From assembly GCF_012275445.1 (NCBI RefSeq), contig NZ_JAAZQK010000005.1, forward strand, positions 248,001-312,000: a stretch of 64,000 bases of DNA, given 5' to 3'. A model generated the notes under the pieces. It was given only the letters and a program-made list of their open reading frames with translations, was not told the origin of the DNA and did not search any database. This stretch comes from Rhizobacter sp. SG703. Its GTDB lineage: Bacteria; Pseudomonadota; Gammaproteobacteria; Burkholderiales; Burkholderiaceae_C. Position numbers and translations under genes: made by a program. Shown in pieces: positions 55,414 through 62,426 of the stretch. How positions within the stretch are numbered: the stretch's first letter is position 1; every line of letters begins with the position of its first letter.

Positions 55414-55986
55414 TTGTTGTCGACCTCCTCACGACGCGCCCGCCTGGTGGCGCCCTGGTTGATGTTCATCGCCGCCTGCGGCGGCAGCGGCGATTCCGGC
55501 ACGGCCGACGCTGCCGCGCCCGCGCCCGTGCCCGCCCCGGCGGCCTCCGGCACCTGCGACATCCCCGATTTCAATGCGCAGGTGCTGGCGCGCATCAACG
55601 CCTTCCGCGCCAGCGCGCAAAGCTGCGGCAGCGAGGGCAACTTCACCGCGGCACCGGCGCTGGCCTGGAACGACAAGCTGACGCAGGCCGCCGCCGGCCA
55701 TTCGCAGGACATGGCGACGAAGAACTACTTCTCGCACACCAGCCAGGACGGCCGCAGCTTCGTCGACCGCATCGCGGCGACCGGCTACACCGGGAGTTCG
55801 CTGGCCGAGAACATCGCCGCCGGCCAGAACAGCATCGACAGCGTGATGACCAGCTGGCAGAACAGTGCCGGCCACTGCGCGAACCTGATGAGCAAGAACC
55901 TCACGCAGGTCGGCGTGGCCTGCGCGCGCGGCGCGGCCGGTGCCGCCTACAGCCGCTACTGGACGATGGACCTCGGCAGGCCTTGA
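55414..55986 (+). CDS. CAP-domain (SCP/PR-1-like) lipoprotein
   Basis: A 190-residue exported protein with a lipobox (LMFIAAC, Cys22, then GGSGDSG). A short Ala/Pro linker is followed by a CAP domain (DIPDFNAQVLARINAFRASA, WNDKLTQAAAGHSQDMATKNYFSH, LAENIAAGQ, SAGHCANLM). The cavity His/Glu residues of the family are in AGHSQDM, LAENIAAG and NSAGHC. I used the TTG start at 55414 because the signal needs that length; there is no strong ribosome site. Function of bacterial CAP proteins is mostly unknown. It converges on mnmA. Confidence 0.85.
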   Translation: MLSTSSRRARLVAPWLMFIAACGGSGDSGTADAAAPAPVPAPAASGTCDIPDFNAQVLARINAFRASAQSCGSEGNFTAAPALAWNDKLTQAAAGHSQDMATKNYFSHTSQDGRSFVDRIAATGYTGSSLAENIAAGQNSIDSVMTSWQNSAGHCANLMSKNLTQVGVACARGAAGAAYSRYWTMDLGRP

Positions 55987-55997
55987 TCGGTCCGCAG

Positions 55998-56015
55998 CCC
56001 GGATGCCGATCCGGG
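55998..56015. terminator. Hairpin between CAP gene and mnmA
   Basis: Perfect 7-bp stem CCCGGAT / ATCCGGG with loop GCCG, 11 bases after the CAP stop and just before the mnmA stop (opposite strand). No T-run; weak terminator candidate for both convergent genes. Confidence 0.4.
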
Positions 56016-56019
56016 ATGC

Positions 56020-57126
56020 TCAGGCGGCGCTGGCGATCACGCCGCCGCCGAGGCAGACCTCGCCGTCGTACAGCACGGCCGATTGCCCCGGCGTCACCGC
56101 CCACTGCGCGGCACCGAAGTTCAGGCTGAACGCCGCCGCGCTGCCGCCGTCGAGCGCGCAGGCTGCATCGGCCTGGCGATAACGCGTCTTCGCGGCCATC
56201 GCCCCGGGCTCGGGCGGCTCGCCAGCCACCCAGCTCGCGTCGTCGGCCGTCAGTGCATGCGATTGCAGCCACGGGTGGTCGTGGCCCTGCACCGCATACA
56301 GCGTGTTGGCCGCCATGTCCTTGCGGGCGACGAACCATGGCGCGTGCTCGCTGCCGCCCTTCATCGCGCCCTTGTCCTTCAGCCCGCCGATGCCGATGCC
56401 CTTGCGCTGGCCCAGCGTGTAGAACGACAGCCCGACATGCTCGCCGATCACGCGGCCGCGGTCGTCCTTGATCGGGCCCGGCTGGTTCGACAGGTAGCGG
56501 TTCAGGAACTCGCGGAACGGCCGTTCGCCGATGAAGCAGATGCCGGTCGAATCCTTCTTGGCCGCGTTCGGCAGCGCGATCTCGGCGGCGATGCGGCGCA
56601 CCTCGGTCTTCGGCAGCTCGCCGACCGGGAACCAGGTCTTGGACAGCTGCGCCTGGTTCAAGCGGTGCAGGAAGTAGCTCTGGTCCTTCAGCGGGTCCAG
56701 TCCCTTCAGCAGCTCGAAGCGGCCGTCGTGTTCGCGCACGCGGGCGTAATGGCCGGTCGCGATCTTCTCGGCGCCCAGGCGCATCGCATGGTCGAGGAAG
56801 GCCTTGAACTTGATCTCGGCATTGCACAGCACGTCAGGGTTCGGCGTGCGGCCGGCCTGGTACTCGCGCAGGAATTCGGCGAAGACGCGGTCCTTGTAGT
56901 CGGCCGCGAAGTTCACATGCTCGATCTCGATGCCCAGCACGTCGGCCACGCTCGCGGCGTCGAGGAAGTCCTGGCGTGTCGAGCAGTACTCGCTGTCGTC
57001 GTCGTCTTCCCAGTTCTTCATGAAGATGCCGATGACCTCGTGCCCCTGCTGCTTCAGCAGGTGCGCGCTGACGGCGGAATCGACACCGCCGGACAGGCCC
57101 ACCACCACGCGTTGCTTCTTCTTCAC
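56020..57126 (-). CDS. mnmA: tRNA 2-thiouridine synthase MnmA
   Basis: A 368-residue enzyme that thiolates U34 of tRNAs for Lys, Glu and Gln. The ATP-binding PP-loop [15 protein letters not shown] starts at residue 10. The two catalytic cysteines are Cys100 ([12 protein letters not shown]) and Cys196 ([11 protein letters not shown]). [15 protein letters not shown] and [19 protein letters not shown] are further signatures. The GTG start at 57126 follows the nudJ stop by one base, so the two are co-translated. The same nudJ-mnmA order is found in enterobacteria. Confidence 0.96.
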   Translation of the reverse strand: MKKKQRVVVGLSGGVDSAVSAHLLKQQGHEVIGIFMKNWEDDDDSEYCSTRQDFLDAASVADVLGIEIEHVNFAADYKDRVFAEFLREYQAGRTPNPDVLCNAEIKFKAFLDHAMRLGAEKIATGHYARVREHDGRFELLKGLDPLKDQSYFLHRLNQAQLSKTWFPVGELPKTEVRRIAAEIALPNAAKKDSTGICFIGERPFREFLNRYLSNQPGPIKDDRGRVIGEHVGLSFYTLGQRKGIGIGGLKDKGAMKGGSEHAPWFVARKDMAANTLYAVQGHDHPWLQSHALTADDASWVAGEPPEPGAMAAKTRYRQADAACALDGGSAAAFSLNFGAAQWAVTPGQSAVLYDGEVCLGGGVIASAA

Positions 57127-57127
57127 G

Positions 57128-57634
57128 TCAGGTTCGCTTCAAGGGGGCTGCGAAGACCGAGTCGTCGGTCGTGATCAGCGACAGCGGGAAGTTCACGCCC
57201 GCCAGGTGGTCGTCGACGCAGCGCAGCAGCAATGGGCTGCGGTGCCGGTGCGCGCTCGCGCGGATCTCGTCGGGCGTCATCCACAGCGCCCGCACGATGC
57301 CGGTGTCGAGCGCGCGCGACGGGTCGGGCTCGCCGACCGTGCCGCGGAACGCGATGCGCAGGTAGGTGTTGTCGCGCCCCGCGTCGCCGCCGCGGCCGGG
57401 GCGCTGCGAACGCGACAGGTAGATGCCGACGATGCCGGTCGGCACGAACGAGCGTGCGGTTTCTTCGAGCGCTTCGCGCACCACGCCCTGCAGCGGCGAT
57501 TCGCCCGGATCGAGGTGGCCGGCCGGGTTGTTCAGGCACAGCCCGTCGGACGTGTGCTCCTCCACCAGCAGGAAGCGGCCCAGGTGTTCGACGATCGCGG
57601 CAACGGTGACGCTGGGTTTCCAACGGGAGGACAT
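57128..57634 (-). CDS. nudJ: NUDIX hydrolase NudJ-like
   Basis: A 168-residue Nudix hydrolase. The Nudix box runs from residue 39: [20 protein letters not shown] matches Gx5Ex7REUxEE apart from a less usual hydrophobic residue. The N-terminal [22 protein letters not shown] and the conserved [12 protein letters not shown] are typical of the NudJ (phosphatase/thiamine-pyrophosphate) subgroup. ATG 57634 has GGGAGG nine bases upstream. Its conserved position before mnmA supports the symbol. Confidence 0.9.
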   Translation of the reverse strand: MSSRWKPSVTVAAIVEHLGRFLLVEEHTSDGLCLNNPAGHLDPGESPLQGVVREALEETARSFVPTGIVGIYLSRSQRPGRGGDAGRDNTYLRIAFRGTVGEPDPSRALDTGIVRALWMTPDEIRASAHRHRSPLLLRCVDDHLAGVNFPLSLITTDDSVFAAPLKRT

Positions 57635-57697
57635 CCGGCCGATTTTAAGGGCCGGTGTTGTGGCCCTGCATCGCGTGAGGGCGTGTGCCGGTTGTGA

Positions 57698-57726
57698 GCG
57701 CGAAAGCTTTGTGTAAGCTCTCGCGC
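57698..57726 (+). promoter_or_regulatory. Inverted repeat in the pntAA leader
   Basis: GCGCGA-A-AGCTT, loop TGTGT, AAGCT-C-TCGCGC: eleven pairs with one central mismatch, ending 47 bases before the pntAA ATG. It could be an operator or an mRNA leader hairpin; no T-run follows. Confidence 0.5.
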
Positions 57727-57773
57727 GGGTTGCAGCACACCTGCACCACAACAACGCACCCGAGGAGTCCGCC

Positions 57774-58889
57774 ATGTTGATAGGGGTCCCGCTGGAGACA
57801 GCGGCTGGGGAAACGCGCGTCGCCGCGACCCCGGAGACGGTCAAGAAACTCAAGGCGCAGGGCCATGTGCTGCGCGTGCAGTCGGGGGCCGGCATCGCCG
57901 CCAGCGTCACCGACGAGGCCTATGCGGCGGCCGGTGCCGAGATCGTCGACCGGGCCGGGGCTTTCGGCGCCGAGCTGGTGCTGAAGGTGCGCGCACCGTC
58001 GGCCGACGAGCTGCCGCTGGTGAAGAGCGGCACCGCGCTGGTCGGCATGCTGAACCCGTTCGACCGCGATGGCCTGCAGCGCATGGCCGACGCCGGGCTG
58101 ACCAGCTTCGCGCTCGAAGCGGCGCCGCGCACCACGCGCGCGCAGAGCATGGACGTGCTGTCGTCGCAGGCCAACCTGGCCGGCTACAAGGCGATCATGA
58201 TCGCGGCCGACCGCTACCAGCGCATCTTCCCGATGCTGATGACGGCGGCCGGAACCGTGAAGGCGGCGCGCGTCGTGATCCTCGGCGTCGGCGTGGCCGG
58301 GCTGCAGGCGATCGCGACCGCGAAGCGCCTGGGCGCGGTGATCGAGGCGAGCGACGTGCGGCCGTCGGTGAAGGAGCAGGTCGAATCGCTGGGCGCCAAG
58401 TTCATCGACGTGCCGTACGAAACGGCCGAAGAGAAGGAAGCGGCCGAAGGCGTCGGCGGCTATGCGCGTCCGATGCCGCAGAGCTGGCTCGACCGCCAGA
58501 AGGTCGAGGTGGCCAAGCGCGTCGCGGCCGCCGACATCGTCGTGACGACCGCGCTGATCCCGGGCCGCGCCGCGCCGGTGCTGGTCACCGAGGAGATGGT
58601 GAAGGCGATGAAGCCGGGCTCGGTGATCGTCGACCTGGCCGCCGCGCAGGGCGGCAACTGCCCGCTGACCGAGGCCGGCAGGACGGTCGTCAAGCACGGC
58701 GTCACGCTGGTCGGCGAGACCAACCTGCCGGCGCTGGTGGCAGCCGACGCGAGCGCGCTGTATGCGCGCAACGTGCTCGACTTCCTGAAGCTGGTGTTGA
58801 CGAAGGAGGGCACGTTCCACGTGCCGATGGACGACGACATCGTCGTGGCCTGCCTGGTCAGCCAGGGCGGCCAGGTCACGCGCAAATAA
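57774..58889 (+). CDS. pntAA: NAD(P) transhydrogenase subunit alpha, NAD-binding part
   Basis: A 371-residue soluble subunit (domain I) of the proton-translocating transhydrogenase, which reduces NADP+ with NADH using the proton gradient. The N terminus MLIGVPLETAAGETRVAATPETVKKL is diagnostic. The NAD-binding Rossmann motif is VVILGVGVAGLQAIATAKRLGA, followed by the RQD-loop-like region (TSFALEAAPRTTRAQSMDVLSSQANLAG). GAGGAG precedes ATG 57774. First of three genes; the alpha chain is split into pntAA and pntAB as in many alpha- and betaproteobacteria. Confidence 0.96.
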   Translation: MLIGVPLETAAGETRVAATPETVKKLKAQGHVLRVQSGAGIAASVTDEAYAAAGAEIVDRAGAFGAELVLKVRAPSADELPLVKSGTALVGMLNPFDRDGLQRMADAGLTSFALEAAPRTTRAQSMDVLSSQANLAGYKAIMIAADRYQRIFPMLMTAAGTVKAARVVILGVGVAGLQAIATAKRLGAVIEASDVRPSVKEQVESLGAKFIDVPYETAEEKEAAEGVGGYARPMPQSWLDRQKVEVAKRVAAADIVVTTALIPGRAAPVLVTEEMVKAMKPGSVIVDLAAAQGGNCPLTEAGRTVVKHGVTLVGETNLPALVAADASALYARNVLDFLKLVLTKEGTFHVPMDDDIVVACLVSQGGQVTRK

Positions 58890-58899
58890 GGAGCCGACC

Positions 58900-59226
58900 A
58901 TGGACCCCGTGAGCCACACCCTGACCAACCTGATCATCTTCGTGCTGGCGATCTACGTCGGCTACCACGTCGTGTGGACCGTCACGCCGGCGCTGCACAC
59001 GCCGCTGATGGCGGTGACCAACGCGATCTCGGCGATCGTGATCGTCGGCGCGATGCTTGCCGCGGCGCTCACCGAGACGCCGCTCGGCAAGACGATGGGC
59101 GTGCTGGCGGTCGCGCTGGCGGCCGTCAACGTGTTCGGCGGCTTCCTCGTGACGCGGCGCATGCTGGAGATGTTCCGCAAGAAGGAAAAGAAGGCCATCG
59201 CGGCGCCGAAGGAGGGCTCGCAATGA
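58900..59226 (+). CDS. pntAB: NAD(P) transhydrogenase subunit alpha, membrane part
   Basis: A 108-residue membrane subunit with three helices (LTNLIIFVLAIYVGYHVVW, LMAVTNAISAIVIVGAMLAA and MGVLAVALAAVNVFGGFLVT). This corresponds to the C-terminal membrane segment of the fused E. coli PntA. TPLMAVTNAISAIVIVGA is the conserved core. The stop overlaps the pntB start (ATGA). Confidence 0.96.
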   Translation: MDPVSHTLTNLIIFVLAIYVGYHVVWTVTPALHTPLMAVTNAISAIVIVGAMLAAALTETPLGKTMGVLAVALAAVNVFGGFLVTRRMLEMFRKKEKKAIAAPKEGSQ

Positions 59227-60647
59227 GCATGAACCTGGTGACGCTGCTGTATTTGGTGGCCAGCGTCTTCTTCATCCAGGCCTTGAAGGGCCTGTCGCAC
59301 CCGACCACGTCGATCCGCGGCAACCTGTTCGGCATGGCCGGCATGGCGATCGCGGCGCTGACGACCGCCGCGCTGATCGTCAAGCTGGCCGACGGCAACG
59401 CGCTCGGCCTCGGCTGGGTGCTGCTCGGGCTGCTGGTCGGCGGCAGCGCCGGTGCGGTGATGGCCAAGCGGGTCGAGATGACCAAGATGCCCGAGCTGGT
59501 CGCCTTCATGCACAGCATGATCGGCCTGGCCGCGGTGTTCATCGCGGTGGCGGCGGTGGCCGAGCCGCATGCGTTCGGCATCGTCGCCAAGGGCGAGCCG
59601 ATCCCGGCGGGCAACCGGCTCGAGCTGTTCCTCGGCGCGGCGATCGGTGCCGTCACCTTCAGCGGTTCGGTGATCGCGTTCGGCAAGCTGTCGGGCAAAT
59701 ACAAGTTCCGGCTGTTCCAGGGCGCGCCGGTGCAGTTCGCGGGGCAGCACGTGCTGAACCTGCTGCTGGGCCTGGCGACCGTCGGCCTCGGGCTGGTGTT
59801 CGTGTTCACCGAGAGCTGGCCGGCCTTCTTCGGCATGCTGGCGCTGGCCTTCGTGATGGGCGTGCTGATCATCATCCCGATCGGCGGGGCCGACATGCCG
59901 GTGGTGGTGTCGATGCTGAACAGCTATTCCGGCTGGGCGGCGGCGGGCATCGGCTTCAGCCTGAACAACAGCATGCTGATCATTGCCGGCAGCCTGGTGG
60001 GCAGTTCGGGCGCGATCCTGAGCTACATCATGTGCAAGGCGATGAACCGCTCGTTCTTCAACGTGATCCTGGGCGGCTTCGGCGGCGAGGCCGGCACCGC
60101 GGTGGCCGGCGCGCAGGCGCAGCGCAACGTGAAGAGCGGCAGCGCCGACGACGCGGCCTTCGTGCTCGGCAATGCCGAGACGGTGGTGATCGTGCCGGGC
60201 TATGGCCTGGCGGTGGCACGCGCGCAGCATGCGGTGAAGGAGCTCGCGGCGAAGCTGACGGCCAAGGGCGTCACGGTGAAGTACGCGATCCACCCGGTGG
60301 CCGGGCGCATGCCGGGGCACATGAACGTGCTGCTGGCCGAAGCCGAGGTGCCGTACGACCAGGTGTTCGAGATGGAGGACATCAACGGCGAGTTCGGCCA
60401 GGCCGACGTCGCGATCATCCTGGGCGCGAACGACGTGGTGAACCCTGCCGCGCACATCAAGGGCAGCCCGATCTACGGCATGCCGATCCTGGAGGCCTAC
60501 AAGGCCAAGACGGTGATCGTCAACAAGCGCTCGATGGCGGCCGGGTATGCAGGGCTCGACAACGAGCTGTTCTACATGGACAAGACGATGATGGTGTTTG
60601 GGGACGCAAAGAAAGTCGTCGAGGACATGGTCAAGGCGGTGGAGTAG
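59223..60647 (+). CDS. pntB: NAD(P) transhydrogenase subunit beta
   Basis: A 474-residue subunit carrying most of the proton channel (about nine membrane helices, residues 1-260) and the NADP(H)-binding domain III at the C terminus (VVIVPGYGLAVARAQHAVKELA, YAIHPVAGRMPGHMNVLLAEAEVPYD, ANDVVNPAAHIKGSPIYGMPILEAYKAKTV and MAAGYAGLDNELFY). All conserved motifs are present. Ends the three-gene operon; a repeat element lies downstream at 60663-60852. Confidence 0.97.
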   Translation: MSMNLVTLLYLVASVFFIQALKGLSHPTTSIRGNLFGMAGMAIAALTTAALIVKLADGNALGLGWVLLGLLVGGSAGAVMAKRVEMTKMPELVAFMHSMIGLAAVFIAVAAVAEPHAFGIVAKGEPIPAGNRLELFLGAAIGAVTFSGSVIAFGKLSGKYKFRLFQGAPVQFAGQHVLNLLLGLATVGLGLVFVFTESWPAFFGMLALAFVMGVLIIIPIGGADMPVVVSMLNSYSGWAAAGIGFSLNNSMLIIAGSLVGSSGAILSYIMCKAMNRSFFNVILGGFGGEAGTAVAGAQAQRNVKSGSADDAAFVLGNAETVVIVPGYGLAVARAQHAVKELAAKLTAKGVTVKYAIHPVAGRMPGHMNVLLAEAEVPYDQVFEMEDINGEFGQADVAIILGANDVVNPAAHIKGSPIYGMPILEAYKAKTVIVNKRSMAAGYAGLDNELFYMDKTMMVFGDAKKVVEDMVKAVE

Positions 60648-60662
60648 GGCTGGTGCTGGTAC

Positions 60663-60852
60663 CCGAGCGAGCGCAGCGAACGACCCATCAAGCAACTCCC
60701 GCGGAGCCGGCCTTGCCGGGCCGCCGGGAGGCGCCCCTTGGGGGCCGAGCCCGGACATGAACAGTCCTGGGGGCTGTTCGTGCCTGGCGAGGGGTCGGGC
60801 CTCTGGCCCGGCGCGGCCTGCAAGGCAGGAGCGCTAGCGACTGGGGGGCTCA
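60663..60852. repeat. Convergent-junction repeat, copy C (with internal insertion)
   Basis: Begins CGAGCGAGCGCAGCGAAC, includes CATCAAGC and GGCGCCCCTTGGGGGC, and ends GGAGCGCTAGCGACTGGGGGG then CTCA, like copy B, but carries an insert of about 80 bases with its own hairpin (GAACAG/CTGTTC). It covers the last codons and stop of the minus-strand membrane gene. Confidence 0.7.
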
Positions 60853-61586
60853 TCCAGATCTACGTACTGGATGTTGATGTTCTTGATTTCGCTGAATTTC
60901 ACGGCGAAGGTGTCGCCCGGGATCGGCGTCAGGAACTCCGGTTCGGCGGTGCCGGCGAAGTCGGGCACCACCCCGCGGAAGGCCGACGCCAGCACCAGCG
61001 CGTCGGGGGCCTTGGTCTTCTCGTCGAACGAGAAGTAGCTCAGGATGCCGCTGTACAGCACCGGCGATTCGCCGACCTGTACCAGCAGGTCGACCACCAC
61101 CGTCCGCCCGGCCTGGTTCGAGCGGTTTTCGCCGGTCAGGATGTAGTGCCACGGCGGCTTGAAGCGCAGGAAGCGGTAGCGGATGTCCAGCGCGCGGCGA
61201 TCGATCCACACATTGAGCGCGAGCCCGGCCGCCAGCGGCAGCGCGAAGATGCTGATGAAGTAAGCCGCGACGAACCACAGCGCGCCGCCGATCGCCGACT
61301 CGGCCGCGAGGTACGGCGCCGTCGCGTTGTTCAGCGTCAGCAGTGCGAAGAACTCGCGGTGCGCCGGCTGGCAGCCGCACAGGCCACCCGCCGCATGGAT
61401 CGCCAGCAGCCACACCGTGTGCAGCACCGCCGACGCCAGCACCGCCGCGATCGCATGGCCGGTCATCGAGCCGGAGATCACCGGGATCTCGCCGTTGTCG
61501 CGGATCTTGCCGGTCACCGCCAGCACGAAGATCGCGCCCGGCAGGTAGATCAGCAACAGCAGGAAGGCCTGGAACGCGAAGTTCAA
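60834..61586 (-). CDS. Membrane protein of unknown function
   Basis: A 250-residue protein: four or so membrane helices in the first ~125 residues (FAFQAFLLLLIYLPGAIFVLAV, HAIAAVLASAVLHTVWLLAI, AIGGALWFVAAYFISIFALPLAAGLAL), then a ~120-residue soluble domain (YILTGENRSNQAGRTVVVDLLVQVGESPVLYSG...). The TTG start at 61586 overlaps the stop of the 65-residue gene upstream (TTGA). The last seven codons (DEPPSR and stop) lie inside the dispersed repeat copy C, so the C terminus has been set by the repeat. No family assigned. Confidence 0.68.
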   Translation of the reverse strand: MNFAFQAFLLLLIYLPGAIFVLAVTGKIRDNGEIPVISGSMTGHAIAAVLASAVLHTVWLLAIHAAGGLCGCQPAHREFFALLTLNNATAPYLAAESAIGGALWFVAAYFISIFALPLAAGLALNVWIDRRALDIRYRFLRFKPPWHYILTGENRSNQAGRTVVVDLLVQVGESPVLYSGILSYFSFDEKTKAPDALVLASAFRGVVPDFAGTAEPEFLTPIPGDTFAVKFSEIKNINIQYVDLDEPPSR

Positions 61587-61780
61587 GATCGGGGGGCGAC
61601 CGGCGGCGTGGCGGGCAGCACCTTCAGGCGGACGATGCGGCCGCGCTCGTCCTCGAGCTCGATGCGCCGGCCTTCGTCCTGCTGCGGGTGGCTCGCGATC
61701 AGCTGGCGCCGGTACTCCTGGCGCCGCTTCGGGTCGCTCAGCAGCGCACGCACCACCGGGTTGATGTTGACACTGGGCAT
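61583..61780 (-). CDS. Small cytoplasmic protein of unknown function
   Basis: A 65-residue polar ORF (MPSVNINPVVRALLSDPKRRQEYRR... ending PPVAPRS). It is charged, with a helix of Arg/Glu residues (LSDPKRRQEYRRQLIASHPQQDEG) followed by a short strand region (RRIELEDERGRIVRLKV). Its stop overlaps the TTG start of the membrane gene after it, and it begins 31 bases after the response regulator stop, so it may belong to that transcript. Function unknown. Confidence 0.6.
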   Translation of the reverse strand: MPSVNINPVVRALLSDPKRRQEYRRQLIASHPQQDEGRRIELEDERGRIVRLKVLPATPPVAPRS

Positions 61781-61811
61781 GGGCTGAAATGTACGGTCAA
61801 ACGCCGGGGCT

Positions 61812-62426
61812 TCAACCCGACGGCCCCGCCAGCACCGTGGCCACTTCGGCCGCCGAGCGCACGCCCAGCTTCGCGTACACCCGCGCCCGGTGCACCTCGA
61901 CCGTCCGCACGGACACATGCAGCTCGTCGGCGATGACCTTGTTCAGCTTGCCGGCGGCCACGCGCAGCATCACCTCGTGCTCGCGCTCGGTCAGGCTCGA
62001 CAGCCGCGCCTGCCGCTCGGCCGCCTGCGCGCCCTGGCGCTGCATCGCGGCATCGACCGCCAGCGCCTGCGCCACGCGGTCGGCCAGCGCGTTGTCGACG
62101 TACGGCTTCTCGAGGAAATCGAACGCGCCCTTCTTCAGCGCCTCGACCGCCATCGGGATGTCGCCATGCCCGCTCAAGAACAGCACCGGGTTGCGCAGGC
62201 CGCGCGCGATCAGCTCGTCGTGCAGCCGCGGGCCCGACATCGGCTCCATCCGGATGTCGAGCAGGAACACGCCGGGCAGCGGCCGCGGCGCGGCGTCCAG
62301 CGTCGCCAGCAGCGCCGGGCCGCTGCCGTGCGGCCGCACGTCGAGGCCGTGCGATGCCAGCAAGAAGCCGAGGGCGTCCAGCACCACCGCCTCGTCGTCG
62401 ACCAGGTAGACCACACCCGCATTCAT
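61812..62426 (-). CDS. FixJ/NarL-type response regulator
   Basis: A 204-residue regulator. The receiver domain has the acidic pocket VVYLVDDEAVV, phosphorylatable Asp57 (FLLDIRMEPMSG) and the conserved Lys in FLEKPYVD. The LuxR-type helix-turn-helix (about residues 140-195) is SLTEREHEVMLRVAAGKLNKVIADELHVSVRTVEVHRARVYAKLG. The FixJ-like layout and the overlap with a PAS sensor kinase (ATGA) fit the DctS-DctR/TtrS-TtrR group of systems for anaerobic or dicarboxylate signals. Exact signal not known. Confidence 0.92.
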   Translation of the reverse strand: MNAGVVYLVDDEAVVLDALGFLLASHGLDVRPHGSGPALLATLDAAPRPLPGVFLLDIRMEPMSGPRLHDELIARGLRNPVLFLSGHGDIPMAVEALKKGAFDFLEKPYVDNALADRVAQALAVDAAMQRQGAQAAERQARLSSLTEREHEVMLRVAAGKLNKVIADELHVSVRTVEVHRARVYAKLGVRSAAEVATVLAGPSG

